DNA from: Pararge aegeria
Lineage: Eukaryota; Arthropoda; Insecta; Lepidoptera; Nymphalidae
Assembly: GCF_905163445.1 (NCBI RefSeq)
Contig: NC_053199.1
Span: 11,984,001 to 12,048,000, forward strand
DNA length: 64,000 nt
Reading direction: 5' to 3'
Shown here: in pieces, positions 12,839 through 25,210 of the stretch
How positions within the stretch are numbered: position 1 is the stretch's first letter
How the letters are laid out: each line of letters opens with the position of its first letter
Notes under the pieces: model-generated
Databases searched by the model: none
What the model saw: the letters and a program-made list of their open reading frames with translations, nothing else
Told to the model about the DNA's origin: nothing
Translations under genes and position numbers: made by a program

Positions 12839-13378
12839 TGCAAAATAAGAGAAACCGTTTCAAAATATATTCATTCATGCATTGCATTGGATTAACGAAC
12901 CTACAGTTTAGTGACAATTAATTAAAGGGATACCTTCAAGTTTTACCTGCAGATATAGTTAAATCATTATAAATAAAGGTCTTCGTTTGTTTTGCCTCAA
13001 CGACACTGAAGTACCCAAAAACAGAGACTGGTCTAAAATAAGACTAAAGATAATCAGAAGTTTTATGCAAAACGGATATGAAGGACATCGTGTATTGTGT
13101 CTGTAATAGGCACCTATGAATTTAAACATGATGCCTTTTAAGTCATGTTTCTACATTGACCCGGTAAATCTGTCCAATGTCTACAAAAAAAGAATTAAAA
13201 AAAAAGAATAGTATGGCATCCTATACCGAATGTATGAAGCGCGGTGCGGCGGCGATATCAATTCGATTCATTCCGGTAGTTTTATGAAACAGAAAAAAGT
13301 ATTCAAATACGTACCTACCTAATTTCATCAGCTCCTTCCTAATTTCTAAATGTTTTCATATTATATAATAATGTCAAC

Positions 13379-13402
13379 TATATATATATATATATATATA
13401 TA
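13379..13402. repeat. (TA)n microsatellite
   Basis: About 11-12 TA units, followed by an AT-rich flank and a GGGGCTGTCATGTTCGACGA motif that recurs (with one inserted G) at 16150. Confidence 0.9.
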
Positions 13403-13783
13403 ATAGGATATATTAAAGGGGCTGTCATGTTCGACGATAAAAAAATCACTGCCTGTGTATATAAAAAGTGAATGCGAATAATATGCTGAGTGGCTTTTGT
13501 CACGCAGAATGCCTCCCATAACATTATGAATATAGAACATGGCCGTAGAGCGGTCCAGTAACTTTATCGACGGGCGACGATATCAAATTTGAATTTCAAA
13601 TTCTGTGTTGTCACCAACACTTCAGTAATAAACCAACGTATTATAAAAGCTGCGAAGACACCGATTTTTATTGATTGATTGACTTAATGAAAGGAAGATA
13701 ATTATCTTAAACAATTTTAAAAATACATCAGCTTAAAAGGTCCTCCAATCATAAGCGTTTTTGTTTTAAATTATTAAAATTAC

Positions 13784-13972
13784 TCGCTTCGGTGTGAACG
13801 AAAATATCTTAAGGAAACCTGCATGCCTGAAGGTTCTATATGATTTTCTCAAAGGTGTGTAGAGTCCACCAATACGAACTGGGCCAGCGTGGTGGACTAA
13901 AGCCTTAACCCCTTCTCATTGTGGGAGGAGACCCGTGCGTTGGTCGGTAATGTGTTGATATGATGATGATGA
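13784..13972 (+). repeat. SINE family A 3' part
   Basis: The sequence aacctgcatgcctgaaggtt, then gtccaccaatacgaactggg and cccttctcattgtgggagg, ends gatatgatgatgatgag. Confidence 0.8.
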
Positions 13973-13987
13973 GATATTTTACGAAAA

Positions 13988-14209
13988 TACACACATTGCC
14001 ATTTAGCCCCAAAGGAAGCGTAGCTTGTTTTATGGTTACTAAGATAACTGATGGATATTTTATGAACAATATACATAAATACTTACAAAGAAAAAAGTGA
14101 AAGTGAACAACATTCATGTTGATCACACAAAACATTTTCCAGTTGTGGGAATCGAACCCTCAGCCTTGGACTCAGAAAGCAGGGTCACTGCCCACTGCGC
14201 CAAACGGCC
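13988..14209 (-). repeat. tRNA-derived SINE family C
   Basis: A reverse-oriented copy ending in the head sequence ACTGCGCCAAACGGCC, with box B read in reverse as GGAATCGAACCC. It has lost some of the central region relative to the copy at 5125. Confidence 0.8.
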
Positions 14210-14408
14210 GGCAATTTATAACTGCGTCGTTGATCTAGTAGTTATTATGTTCAACTACGGATCACGAGGTCCTGAATCCCTTGTCCGGCCAAAAATCGTC
14301 CGGACAAACAATGGATAGTAAAACTATTTAGTACTTTTGTGATTGGGGAGTATGATATTTGCGCGCGTCTATTTCCCCACAACCGCTCGTCTGGTGCTAC
14401 CCGCAGAA

Positions 14409-14550
14409 CAGTGGCGTGCACTTCATACATGCAGAAAAGCACTGCATACCCAAATTATTTTATATGACTCGTATTGGAGGGGAATTTTCCATTATATACC
14501 ATCTACCTGCTTTATGCATACCCTGGTCGAAAACCCTGTGCACGCCACTA
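14409..14550. mobile_element. hAT-type MITE (family 2), complete with 8-bp duplication
   Basis: A 142-bp element starts CAGTGGCGTGCACTTCATAC and ends TGTGCACGCCACTA. A perfect 8-bp duplication, ccgcagaa, lies at 14401-14408 and 14551-14558 and shows that the final base (A, normally G) has mutated. It shares termini with family 1 but has a different interior (AAGCACTGCATACCC). Confidence 0.9.
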
Positions 14551-14660
14551 CCGCAGAAACACTACACTGATAAAATGCGACTGTGTCAAATGTTTAAGGT
14601 TTAAGTAGTACTTCATAGCCATCTTATATAGCTGAAATTATCATCTATCGTAATATTATA

Positions 14661-15331
14661 TAGCGTGTCAACCCAATCAGTACGTGCGTTTAATATTTTG
14701 GAATCTTGGACTTTCCTAAAATGTTCTCAGCAATATTCCCGCACATATACACCTCGCACATATACACCTCGAATAAAGAAAACATGTCTAAAGCAAATTC
14801 CGAACGCTGACGGTAATCAGTAGGTTTCAGTTGCTGAACAATAGCCAACTTGTAAGGATGGAATTTCAACTCACGTTTGATGATACGACGAACAGAGGAA
14901 CGATCAATCCGTAGGGCCTGAGCTTGTTTGCGAACCGAACGTCCTGGACTCTGAACAACAGCTGCTCTCACCCTCTCCACATTCTCTGGAGTTGTAGCAG
15001 TACGAGTGGGGCCCGGTGGTTTTTTTTTCATAATGCTTCCAGTTGTTCTAAAAGCATTGACCCACCTCATAACGGTTTTCCGATTAGGAATAGCACCATG
15101 ACGTTCAATGTTGAAGCGTTGTCTGAATGCACGCTGCGCCGCCACGACTGATTCATTGCTCCTCACAAATTCGTCGTATGCAAACACGCGGTGAACAACA
15201 CCCCACTGCTCCATAGTCGTAACTAAATGGCATGACCTGACGGTTTGAATGAGCTCTCCCCGACCTCCCTATCTTTTCCTGTTCGGAGAAAACCCCGCTT
15301 ACTTTTGGCCCTATTCCCGTGACCCACCCTG
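14661..15331 (-). mobile_element. Internally deleted Tc1/mariner element
   Basis: The 5' end on the minus strand reads TA then CAGGGTGGGTCACGGG at 15333-15316, a plausible terminal inverted repeat beside a TA target. The other end is weaker: TA then TAGCGTGTCAACCC at 14659 resembles a diverged form of the same terminus. If both are right the copy is about 670 bp with most of the transposase lost. The left boundary is uncertain. Confidence 0.5.
14690..15214 (-). pseudogene. Tc1/mariner-superfamily transposase, N-terminal half only
   Basis: A 174-codon frame begins EQWGVVHRVFAYDEFVRSNE and continues with AQRAFRQRFNIERHGAIPNR, VMRWVNAFRTTGS and SPGRSVRKQAQALRIDRSSV. These are the two helix-turn-helix DNA-binding units (DUF4817-like, then HTH) found at the N-terminus of many insect IS630/Tc1/mariner transposases. 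The frame should continue into the DDE catalytic domain after HPYKLAIVQQLKPTDYRQRS, but after EFALDMFSLFE it enters a 15-bp tandem duplication (14745-14774) and unrelated sequence. The catalytic domain is therefore deleted and the element is non-autonomous. Confidence 0.8.
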
Positions 15332-15334
15332 TAC

Positions 15335-18270
15335 TTGTTATAGTCGTAATTTAATGTCTCCAACAGTCAAATTCAATTAAGGACCAAAAGCCTGCGTGGG
15401 GATGAACCAGCATAAATCGTAGTAACACTGGTTTTAAACTGCCTTAAAGGCTCTGTTTTGAGGCAAGGGAAAATTGCCCGCTATGCCGCCGGGCAAAATG
15501 AAAATCCTCTCTCGAACAAATTTTCGTGCGTTCCCATTTTAAACAAAGTGCATTTTCTCTTTATTAAAGTAAAAGTCCTTGAAGCTATAGTTGGCTGTGT
15601 CCCAGGCCGTTGAGTTATGATATAGGTCAGGCGTGGCATCCCCATTTTGAAACACGATGTCAACCTCTGCAATGAGTGAACGTGAACTACGTTTATATAA
15701 ACATATAGATTAACAACTTAAGGCTCAACTTATTGGTACTGTTTAGTTAACAAGAAAGGCTTTCAAGATTCAAGTTAATAATTTAATTGCGATTCCGGAA
15801 ATTTCTCCTTAAGGAAAAAAAGGTTCATGAAACAAGGAACAAAACGATAGTTATTAACGACACCACTAGTACATAATACACATTCATAGGTAAAAAAAAT
15901 TTCGAAGAATAAGAAGCATCCTACAATGTCGACGGCGCCGTGCGGTGGCAGTCAATCCAACCAGTTGCGGTCGTTTCACGGTTCGTTAATAAATATTCGA
16001 ATAGTTAATTATATTATATTTCGTACAATAGTACATTTCCAACTTTCAAAATCCAGCAATTAATTACTGGATGTTTAAATTTTTTATGACGTGTAGCAAA
16101 GATTAATTTCTCTAAGTATTGCTTGGAATTCATTTAAATCGGGTTTAAAGGGGCTGTCGATGTTTGACGATAAAAAAAAATACGGTCTAGCACAATCTAG
16201 ATTTAATTTAACACAATTGAGTTCCCAAAACATAGCAAACCAGTTAATAAGAATAATCATCAACAACAAACGCATGTAGCCAAATTATTCTGATATTGCA
16301 AATCATATTGATTTTATAAGCGAATCTTCTAGCACTCTTAAATCGACGTTTCTCAGATCATATCGTGAGTAAACAGGTTTTCATTTACATACAATCAGAT
16401 ATCAGTCGTCCGACTAGCAACTCATTGCACCGCAAATTTCTACGATTGGAATAAAATAATTACTACGAAAATAAGATGTTGTAACAATGCAGTAATCACT
16501 CGACCCCATTCTTTCTAGTAATATAACGCTTACACAGTATTTTAGTGGCGCGGAAGTAGATATTTTCTAGAGCTTGGCTTCTTTCCATCTCGAATTAAGC
16601 ACAGGTCGCAAACTAATCACTGCGCGGTTCTGCGGTAAAAAGAACAAGAAATGTAAATAGTACTACCTACGGGTTACTAAAAGCTTTAGATAGCTCTAGT
16701 TAACTTAAAGTTTGTATCTTTGGTTTTATAAAAGTGTTTAGCTATTTTTGGCTTCCTCCTCCCTCCTACCTCCTTTGGTAAAATAGTAAAAAGGCAGTTA
16801 TTTATTATTATTTTCTTTCAAGTTCGTCATAAGTTTTTAAATGCTGTGTTATCATTGGTCTTGTTCAGTCTGATTATGACATACCTATTCTGATATTGGT
16901 GTAGACACAAAAATTAATTTTGCATTTACCTCTCGTTCTTCGAGAGTCAGAATGGCAATAAATTTTAAGTTATAGCGATTAGGCTGCAAAATAGTGGGAC
17001 CGACCCAGGGCTTGCACTTCATACCCTCGTAAAAACATTACCTGCTCTAAAGATTATTTACAACTAATATCCAACGAATTCAAATTTGCAAACTAAGATT
17101 TTTATCCTGATCAAGGTTTCCTGTATTTTAATCCTCTCAGGTTTTTTTGAACACCTGCTTTGATAACTGCTTACGCGCAAATATCTTAGTAGGTAAGTAG
17201 ATATTTGCTCATCAAAGAAAAAATTATCTATGTAATTGATTTTGTAAATAAAGCAAGCGCCCTACCAGAACGTTTAAAAATTGGTCAATACGAATAAGTA
17301 CGAATACAGTTTTTTAGTTTAGAACCAGGCCAATAGTGTTTCAAGACACGAAAAAGCCGCGATTGCGACTGCAATTCTCATACTGATGCATACTTAATCT
17401 TCAATTGAAAAAATAAATTTACATTTAAATCGCTACTCTGATTCGTTGTATGCCAGAAAACGAATGCCATCAGAATAGACAAATAACAATGGAGTCGGGG
17501 AGACCCAAATGGAGGGAAAAAACACACACGGTAAAACGCAGCTGCTCTTATAACTCCGGCCAGGTGCGATGTTCATACCATTCACTTCGATTACTTTCCC
17601 GTATAACTGTAGGTAACGATTTATTTGGTAAAGGTTTTTTTAGCAGGCACAAAGGAATTTTTACTTCACTATAGGTATTCCGTTTGAAAAATAATGTAGA
17701 TAGGTGTATACGCTACTGTAAACATTTATTGAATTCTATTCAATGGGCCCATGCTACTAGACTTTGATTACAGTTTCTTAAAAGGATAAGAGTTTTTAAG
17801 CCCCAATTATCTCTGGTCTGATCTTTTCAGTACTCGCACATTGGCAATACCTACCACTTAATAAATAAAAGACTACTACATAGCATACGAGTTCTCTTAC
17901 TCGTATTATGATAAATTAAGAATATCTATCCTGATTTGTTGAATTTGCATAGCAGTGGTATTACAACAATAAACAAATCGCGTTGTCGATATACGATGGA
18001 AGCATCCATGTGCGTTGTGCATACTGCATGGAACCCTAGGCTCCAAATGACGAGGTATTCAAACACTCGTAAATGTAAGGCACCAACCACATCGAAATAT
18101 GATTTTTTATTGAATATCTTTACGAGATTGCATGCAATTGTCATTATGTTATCATCATCTTCCCATAAGCAATCCAACGTCCATCTTTCTCATCACAGGC
18201 GTCCTCTTTTATCTTTCTTATATGAAAGTGATTTAAAGCTTGCTCTGATGTAAGTTTGCGGACTTTAACG
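15335..18270. other. No gene recognised
   Basis: AT-rich. The only repeat noticed is the GGGGCTGTC(G)ATGTT motif at about 16150 shared with 13418. Confidence 0.6.
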
Positions 18271-18274
18271 TAAT

Positions 18275-18505
18275 CATTATCCAACCGAATACAGGGCGAG
18301 GGTCTCCTCGTAGAACGAGAAGGGCTTAGGCCAGCCACTACGTTGGCCAAGTGCCGATTGGATATTCACCCCTCTTTCAGAACTATATATAGAACTCTCA
18401 GGCATCCTCTTAAAACGAAAAGGCCGTAGTGCCTATTGGCGACTTAACACGCCTTTATTGTGAACTCTCAGTCATGCAGGTTTCCTCATGATGTTTTAAA
18501 TTTAG
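18275..18505 (-). repeat. SINE family A fragment(s), rearranged
   Basis: The sequences tctcctcgtagaacgagaag and aactctcaggcatcctctta, and a second partial set (aactctcagtcatgcaggtt), read as reverse SINE-A body with an internal duplication. Confidence 0.5.
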
Positions 18506-19660
18506 GCATTTAAGTTCCACATATAAGTTCCCGGTATGAGCAAAAAATAACAGGCGAACGCAGGCTTAACTAATACGAATTTATTGGCTTGAGCCAAGCG
18601 CAAAATTCTTAACTCTACACGGATTAGCGCTGATTAATCCAAACTTTCTTTAGATTAAGGTCAAGAGCGCTCTTTCTATTTGCATAAATTAGCAGGCTGT
18701 GTTTTGCAGCTTTACTCGCAGGTTTATTCGCAGCTTTGTTACTAATTTACGCTCAATACAACTTAATTGTATCAGGTCGTCATAGGAGACGCTTTAAGGA
18801 GAACGCTCTTCCCATGTTGTGGAACCCTTGAGCTCAAACTTCCTGGCGCTCCTTGCAAAGCTCGCCGCCCCAATCGGTAACGCTCTTTAATAGCGTGAAA
18901 TGACCGAATTATACTTCAGACCATTGAAAACTAAAACTCGACCTTAAATTATACTTATCGTATTGAGCAAATCTTAGCTGGTTAGTTAAAATAAAGCATA
19001 ACCTAACGTATTATTTATTTTAATTAATAGCTAAAAGACTTGACAGCGTTCTAGTAATTTGCGTTATAAATAAATTTTGTAAATGTTTTCGTCCAACTCA
19101 ACTCACATCCGCACTTCTCACTAACTCCTGGCAAAACACATCATCATTGGTTTCACAATGTTTTTGTAAATCATTTAGGGATCTATTAATTAGTCGGTTA
19201 ATTAGGTAGCCAACGTTCTTAAGAATGAAATTTAAGTGTTTATTTGGTCATCATAAGGTAATCGGTATGGAAAATTTAGCAGGTTTCATTTGAGTATGGC
19301 CGAGCCAGGTCCTGGCACTGTGGATAGGGCTTTAGGGGTCTGATAGCAGTGAATGCTTGTACGAGCAACAGATATGAACGCGCTGATCTCATTTTAATGG
19401 CGGAGTGATGAAAAGCGCGTCAGCTAACAAAATACGACAGATAAATGGGTCACGGAACAATTGCATTGTCTCTCGCATACAAGTATAATCTATGGTAATA
19501 TCAGCATATCGGTGGAGCAAGGTCGGGTCGGCATTAATGACAACTCATTTAACTGCAGTAGGTAACCCAGATTTTACAACATACTACTTTAATTAATTTT
19601 ACGCAGAACATATTTTGTTTCGTAATATTTGTCCATTTCTGGGCGCATAGACAAAAGGTG

Positions 19661-19783
19661 AGGATAGGCATTGCAAGAGTTATAAAAAATCCTACCCTTA
19701 AGTATTTATAACTCGTACTAGAGATTTTCTTCATTTTATAACATCTGCATACCCTGTGCATATATCCTCTATGCACGCCAATG
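19661..19783 (-). mobile_element. hAT-type MITE (family 1), half copy
   Basis: Only one half of the family-1 element is present: the minus strand runs from CATTGGCGTGCATAG to the central ...CAATGCCTATCCT and stops. The terminal CACTG has become CAATG. The other arm is missing, so the copy is truncated at about the element's centre. Confidence 0.7.
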
Positions 19784-20430
19784 CCTACGAGTGTGCAGCA
19801 AATATACTGATAATATAGACGAGAGCAGGATTGATACAAACTAATCGATCGTTAAACGTATAGATAGATACGTTACATACGTTTGATATATTCAATTCAC
19901 GGTTCAATGAGCCATGCGAGCCAACTGAGCACAAAGTGATTGACATAATTCAGATTTTAGCGACATATACAGTTGGTTAATGTTTTCAGCAAATTTAAGG
20001 GTAACCAAGCATTTAACCCTAATGTCCTTCCCCGGCATAAGTTTTCATCATCAGTATCTACATCTCTTGATTGTGCAGGTAAAGGATAGATTTAGAGATA
20101 AAACTCTTCACGCTGCTGCAAAGCGGGCTGGTGGGCATAAACGCCATATTTAAGATAGATAGATAATAATAATTGCAGTGTGTCGTAAAGCCTATAAAAT
20201 ACTAGACCGATTTGTTTTATTTCCTCGAATAGAAAATAATATCAATAGCTCAATCAAAATAATGAAAGGAATAGACGAAAAAAAAAAACAATAATGTTTT
20301 TTTAACAATAACAATGAGTTCACTGGCTGATCTAGTACAACACGCATATTTGATTAATAATCAGCAATATCCGCTCTTCATGGTAGAGTGAAATCAAGGC
20401 TTGTAAAGATAATTTCCTAACAACTTTTGG

Positions 20431-20500
20431 CTCGAACAGGGAATCGAACCCAGTACGCCGAGATCGTAAATATGCTAAGCGCTAGAACAACAAGGCAGAT
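20431..20500 (-). repeat. tRNA-derived SINE head (family D)
   Basis: The minus strand reads TTGTTCTAGCGCTTAGCATA as box A and CTGGGTTCGATTCCCTG as box B, about 35 bp apart. The 5' and 3' stem sequences do not pair, so I read it as a SINE head with a short body remnant on its left. Confidence 0.55.
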
Positions 20501-21298
20501 AAGTTATAGGTACATGATAAGCTATCGCAATCACACTAAAACGGTTCACAATGAATTTAGTGAACTAAAATGTCATGAATAATGTATGCATGTAACATGA
20601 ACGACCTAAATGTAAATGCGATGTGCATGACCTGCTGATAATACAGGATCATTAATACTAATCTTTATTCATTTCTAAGTTCTACAATAATTTTTATCTT
20701 TATTCATTTTAATTCTTGATAAATACTTTTATGAAAAGAAAAAGTTTATGTCTGAAATGCAATTAAATAACACAAAGGAGCATTTTGTTAGGCAGTTCCT
20801 ATTTACTACCTACCCCAAACGGAATATCCAGATCCAGAAAAAATCATTTCGCTAAAAAGAGTGAACTACGAATTGCTTGCATAAATTTTTTTTAATTCGT
20901 TCACTATTTTAAACGTAATGCTGTTTTTAAGTTGAAGACTTTGTAGTTTTATAGGTCTATACATCAAAAAAGTTCTGATAAACTCGAAAATGTCCACCTT
21001 TTGTCTAATATTCCATTAACACTAAAAATAATAAAAGAGTAACCGCATTACCGAATAATTAACTGTCGAAGTACGTCTACTTTTACAATTTATTATTGCG
21101 TCCATTATCCCATTTATTGATGCAGATTATAAGATCACGCTATATATACCTTGGTAAAAGCGGAAGAATTCTCGCCCGTGCCTTGGAGAACACTATAGAC
21201 CGTTGGTCTCGCTGTGATTGCATTTTAACCCTCAGAGCAGCAGCGAAATCGAATCTCTAATTCCCTCGTTCCAAGCAAAGGGGAGACTTATGCTTCAG

Positions 21299-21437
21299 CA
21301 GTGGCGTGCACGGGGTTTTGGACCAGGGTATGCATAAAAAAGGAAGATCCCATAAAATGGAAAAAATCTCAGTTATGAGTTGTACGAAAATTTTAGGGCA
21401 GGCAGTGCTTTTGTGCATGTATGAAGTGCACGCCACT
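21299..21437. mobile_element. hAT-type MITE (family 2)
   Basis: The sequence runs from CAGTGGCGTGCACGGGG to GAAGTGCACGCCACT with the family-2 interior in reverse orientation. No matching 8-bp flanks are visible. To its right, 21438-21470 looks like the left terminus of another family-2 copy, so this end may be rearranged. Confidence 0.75.
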
Positions 21438-21725
21438 TTATACATGCACAAATCAGTGCAGCATAAGTGATGCGCTTATAATGTTGTTGACTCTGGTGAC
21501 ATTGTGTACTTCGTGAAAGTGTATGATAGCGTTTCCGTGGACAAGCCACCAGGCGACTGGTCGGCTTGGTGGTTTTATTCCGTTAGAGTATGACATATCC
21601 ACCGTGCCTTAGCTTGGCGCGGTGGTATCCGCTGTAGGATTAATTCCTCGCTTAGAATAATGGTGACACTGTGTACACAATCAGTCAGAAATCTGAACAA
21701 TAATCACCTGATACATTATATGAGC

Positions 21726-22066
21726 ACAGATAACCTGACGCCTCGTCCCTTGGTGGCACAGTTCCAGCGGCCCGGCCCGGAGCCCAGAAAGCCTCAAAAC
21801 TTCACGACAGGCTTTCAAAGATCTATTCAGTCGTATCAGGGTCAACCTAGCCACGGCTGAATGGATCCTTAATTGGACTCTCGCAAATCAACAATGACGC
21901 GCCGTCCGCGTCACGCGAACTCTCTCCCGACGAATTATTTCCCCTTTCAGCGAATTGCTCAGCAATAATTAAACGAAAATTAAATTTCCATTTACGACGG
22001 TAAAAGCAATTTAACCGACCTATTTTTAAGCTCGTCCGTCAGTTAGTCGCACATTGATTCATGCAG
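21726..22066 (+). other. GC-rich segment with a donor site, possible exon
   Basis: After GAGCACAG the plus strand is open as NLTPRPLVAQFQRPGPEPRK, then PQNFTTGFQRSIQSYQGQPSHG and a stop at 21860. The higher-GC tract continues to ATGCAG|GTGAGT at 22066, with an initiator-like TCAGTT at about 22040. It could be a terminal exon, a 5' exon, or neither. The acceptor is weak. Confidence 0.2.
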
Positions 22067-22861
22067 GTGAGTAGAAGTGTAAACGTTGGTTATAGCGGGG
22101 GAGTGGTTTAAGCGTCACTTTTATTGCCGTTTTAGGGATGGGCTACTTTAAATAACTCGACATTCGTGAGTGTACAATTCGTATTTACTCACTATACAAT
22201 ATCATTAAACTGCAAGAGGTAGATATATCAAATCATTTTCAGTCAGAATTTGCACTCTCACACCGAACTTTGTTTACAGGTATAGACATAGATAAATTAA
22301 CAATGGTGTCGATTCCGTTCTACATAGATCTCTTGACCGAACTAAATTCACACGTTTAAATCGTGCTTACCTTATCTTACTGTGTCACTTCGAAAAAGAC
22401 AGCACTTTTACTAGAATCACGTTTAATATAGAGAACTGTGAACAACTGGCTATGCCTAGCTAATTAAGAAATACGTCTAATCAGATATAGTGTAGAGTAA
22501 GGCAGAGAGTACCTATTACCTACCGGCGCCGAGATCTGTGTAACACACATCTGTGTAAAAACAGGGTAGATACATTCCATTTTATTCATTCTACAGACTA
22601 TACATACAGTATTGAAACGACTGACTTCGGTTGAGTAAAAAGTGCATATAGGAATTTTGAAATATTCGAAGTCGGATTACCTATTCTAGACCTCAACGGC
22701 ATTTGATTAGTAACCAGCCATGGCCGAAGCCGTCAACCAGACCAGATGAAAATAACCTACATAAAAGTTTACACATACATAGTAGTTGTATTGTAGATGA
22801 ATATAAAGATAATTTATTATCATGATATCGATATTCTAAATCTTAACAGCCATCTCTACGA

Positions 22862-22950
22862 TTGTCGCCAGCCGGTCGGTCCACGTACAGCGAGCGGAAG
22901 TGAAGCGATTGCGGAGGTGACGTCACGGCTCCGCCTGTGACCTTCTCCTA
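22862..22950. promoter_or_regulatory. GC-rich patch with a CRE-like site
   Basis: GGAGGTGACGTCACGG contains a perfect TGACGTCA in a short GC-rich island (gccagccggtcggtccacgt through ggctccgcctgtgacc) in AT-rich DNA. No gene is recognised nearby. Confidence 0.2.
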
Positions 22951-23189
22951 GCGGATATTAATCATCCCGTGTCGAACTAAAAGCCTCACAGAACGACAGG
23001 AGAATTCAATACGTAATGAAGCTGTCGTCATAAGACCGCTACAACTAGGGACGCCTCGTCGTCTTAAAATTTTATTTGATACATCCAAAGATTTTTGTAA
23101 GTTTAGTTAAAATGCTCGCGTAGTGCGAGTTAGAACCACGCATGGTTTTAAGCCTTGGTTATAAAAAATTATCTGGTTAACTCGGAGAT

Positions 23190-23285
23190 CCGATGGACGC
23201 TGGGTTTCAATAGTGCTGAAATGGCGACCCCGCACAGGTTAACGCAGTGTTGGTCAGCCGCCAACCATGTGGACAGACGAGTATA
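23190..23285 (+). pseudogene. RTE-type LINE ORF fragment
   Basis: The plus strand encodes LKWRPRTG, a TAA, then RSVGQPPTMWTDEYK. This corresponds to the LEWRPRTGKRSVGRPPTRWTDD-like stretch of RTE-class LINEs, with the Lys codon mutated to stop. The neighbouring bases gatggacgctgggtttcaa belong to the same element. Confidence 0.75.
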
Positions 23286-24262
23286 AAAAAAAATAACCAT
23301 ATCGTATAACTCTATGAACTAATAACCCCATTTAAAATATATATTATTTACGTTTCTTTTAGTTGGAAAACTTTATATGAGCCTTGCCTTAAAACAATTT
23401 GTCATTACATAAAAAGTATGAAACATATTATGTGTATAGCACGTTGTACGTTGCACGTTGAAACAAAGTGTGTTTTTCGTTAAAGAGGAAGCTTTTTCGT
23501 TTTTCACTGTTATGGTTACCCAATCATTTTCCATTTAAATAATGTTAAAGCGGTCTCCTTTTTTCTTTTACTGTTGGAATTTCAACGCAAAGGAATTACG
23601 GTCATATTGATTTTTAATTCTATTCACCATTTAATAGGCTGAATAAAAGGTACAAATTAAAGATAGCATCAGTAAGTCTTCAAACCAACAGCAGTACCTA
23701 CTAGGCTGTTTCTTTCACACATCACCTAAGCCAGTGTGTTCAAATTAGATTTAATTTACGTTATTATGTGGCACTGCCGCGGCAGTTCGTTCCCACACGA
23801 GATCTGAGTGCCAAGTAACATTTCCAACCTACGTTACGTCGCGTGAAAGTTAACTACGATTTATATGGTATCGAAGGAGTGCCATCTAGTTACAATACTG
23901 GGAAACTGTACCGTCGCTAGATGGCGCTCTTTCAAGACTATATAAATGAAAGTAAACTGTCACTGTATTAAGCACACTTGGCACTCTAGGAACCTTTTCC
24001 CCGAGGTTACCTTAAAGCATGTAGCACAAGTAGTCCCTTAGCCTGATAAAAATAAAGGCTTAAAATAGTACTTTCGGTTAATTAGTTTACCGTGTTGAGA
24101 CATGCTCTTTATCTTTATAATACTAGCAGAGAACATTTGTATGGTCTAGTGGGCTTACTACCATCAGGCACTAGGCAGCATGCAAGTAAGCAAGTAGTAG
24201 GTTTTTCTCTAGTTCAAGAATTATAATACTTATTGCCGAGGTAAACATACTTCCATTCCATC

Positions 24263-24380
24263 CTAATATTATGATTGCGCAAGCGTGCCTGTTAATTTAT
24301 TTGTACCTATGTTCGGCTTAGCCGTTGGACAGATCTTAACGAAATTTAGCACACATGTAGCTTGCATTCTAGAGGTGGTC
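24263..24380 (+). mobile_element. Helitron-like 5' part
   Basis: The sequence cctaatattatgattgcgca, then cagatcttaacgaaatttag and cacacatgtagcttgcattc. The 3' end is missing. Confidence 0.5.
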
Positions 24381-24500
24381 TAAATAATATTTATATTTAA
24401 AACTAGCATTTCCAAATAATATAGCTTTAAACGACGGCAGCAAGTATAAAACTGCTATATCAAACTAGTACGTACTGCTTTGAGAAATGTTAGCAAGTCC

Positions 24501-24536
24501 CTATATATGACACTGTATCCAGTGTCATATATATAG
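24501..24536. repeat. Hairpin, about 14-bp arms, 4-nt loop
   Basis: CTATATATGACACTG (24501-24515), loop tatc, then CAGTGTCATATATATAG. The right arm has one extra TA. Confidence 0.9.
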
Positions 24537-25059
24537 CTAGCGAAAAACCAGCATATTTATACCTACTCGAGCACATCAAATCGCCTCTTCTGGACACGCT
24601 TATGTGCGCGACACGTGTGACCTGAATGTAGGGGATTGAGCACCCTTTCATGTGTTAAGTAGGTAAAAGTGTTATATCTATCCACTACGTAGATCGTGTA
24701 GTATAGTTTAAAAATTAAAAGTGCAAAAACTTAAACCCGACTACGGAGAACTTAATTAATAAAACATATTAGTTCCTTGCATATGAAATTGGCGTTGTGG
24801 CGTTTTGTCGTACAGAAACTCCAATTTCAAATTCAAGCAGGCAGCTTATAATTTTTGCTTTTGCGATTTGAATTAAAAAAAATTATTGTCCTCCCTTACC
24901 AAAACGCCGATTTAAACAATTGCTTTACTAAAACTGGGCTACGTAAATGTTGAAAAAAGTAGGTAGGTTACCGATAAAAATTATCAAACCTTGATTTTGA
25001 GTTTAAAAGGTGATATATTATGACAAGTCGCATATGTCATATTATAAGGGCACCACATC

Positions 25060-25210
25060 ATCATCATCATCATCATATCAACCGATAGGTCTTTTTAGGG
25101 AGTTTTAAATTCCACGGTTTTGTGCCGCTTGTGTCCAGCGGCTACTTGCGACGCGTTTAATGTCATCTGTCCACCTCTTTGGTGGTCGACCCACGCTGCG
25201 CTTACCGCTT
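25060..25210 (-). pseudogene. RTE-type LINE, end of ORF and 3' tail
   Basis: The minus strand encodes KRSVGRPPKRWTDDIKRVAS then SRWTQAAQNRGI and a stop. This is the C-terminal end of the RTE-class endonuclease/reverse transcriptase ORF common in insects. It is followed by a short 3' UTR (gacctatcggttgatatg) and a (GAT)n tail. Everything upstream is lost. Confidence 0.8.

Larger units (their letters stand above)
18510..21285. other. No gene; half MITE and SINE head
   Basis: Apart from 19661-19783 and 20431-20500 I see nothing that can be named. Confidence 0.6.
22951..25050. other. No gene; RTE scrap, Helitron scrap and a hairpin
   Basis: Holds 23190-23285, 24263-24380 and the hairpin at 24501. 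The rest is AT-rich. Confidence 0.6.
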
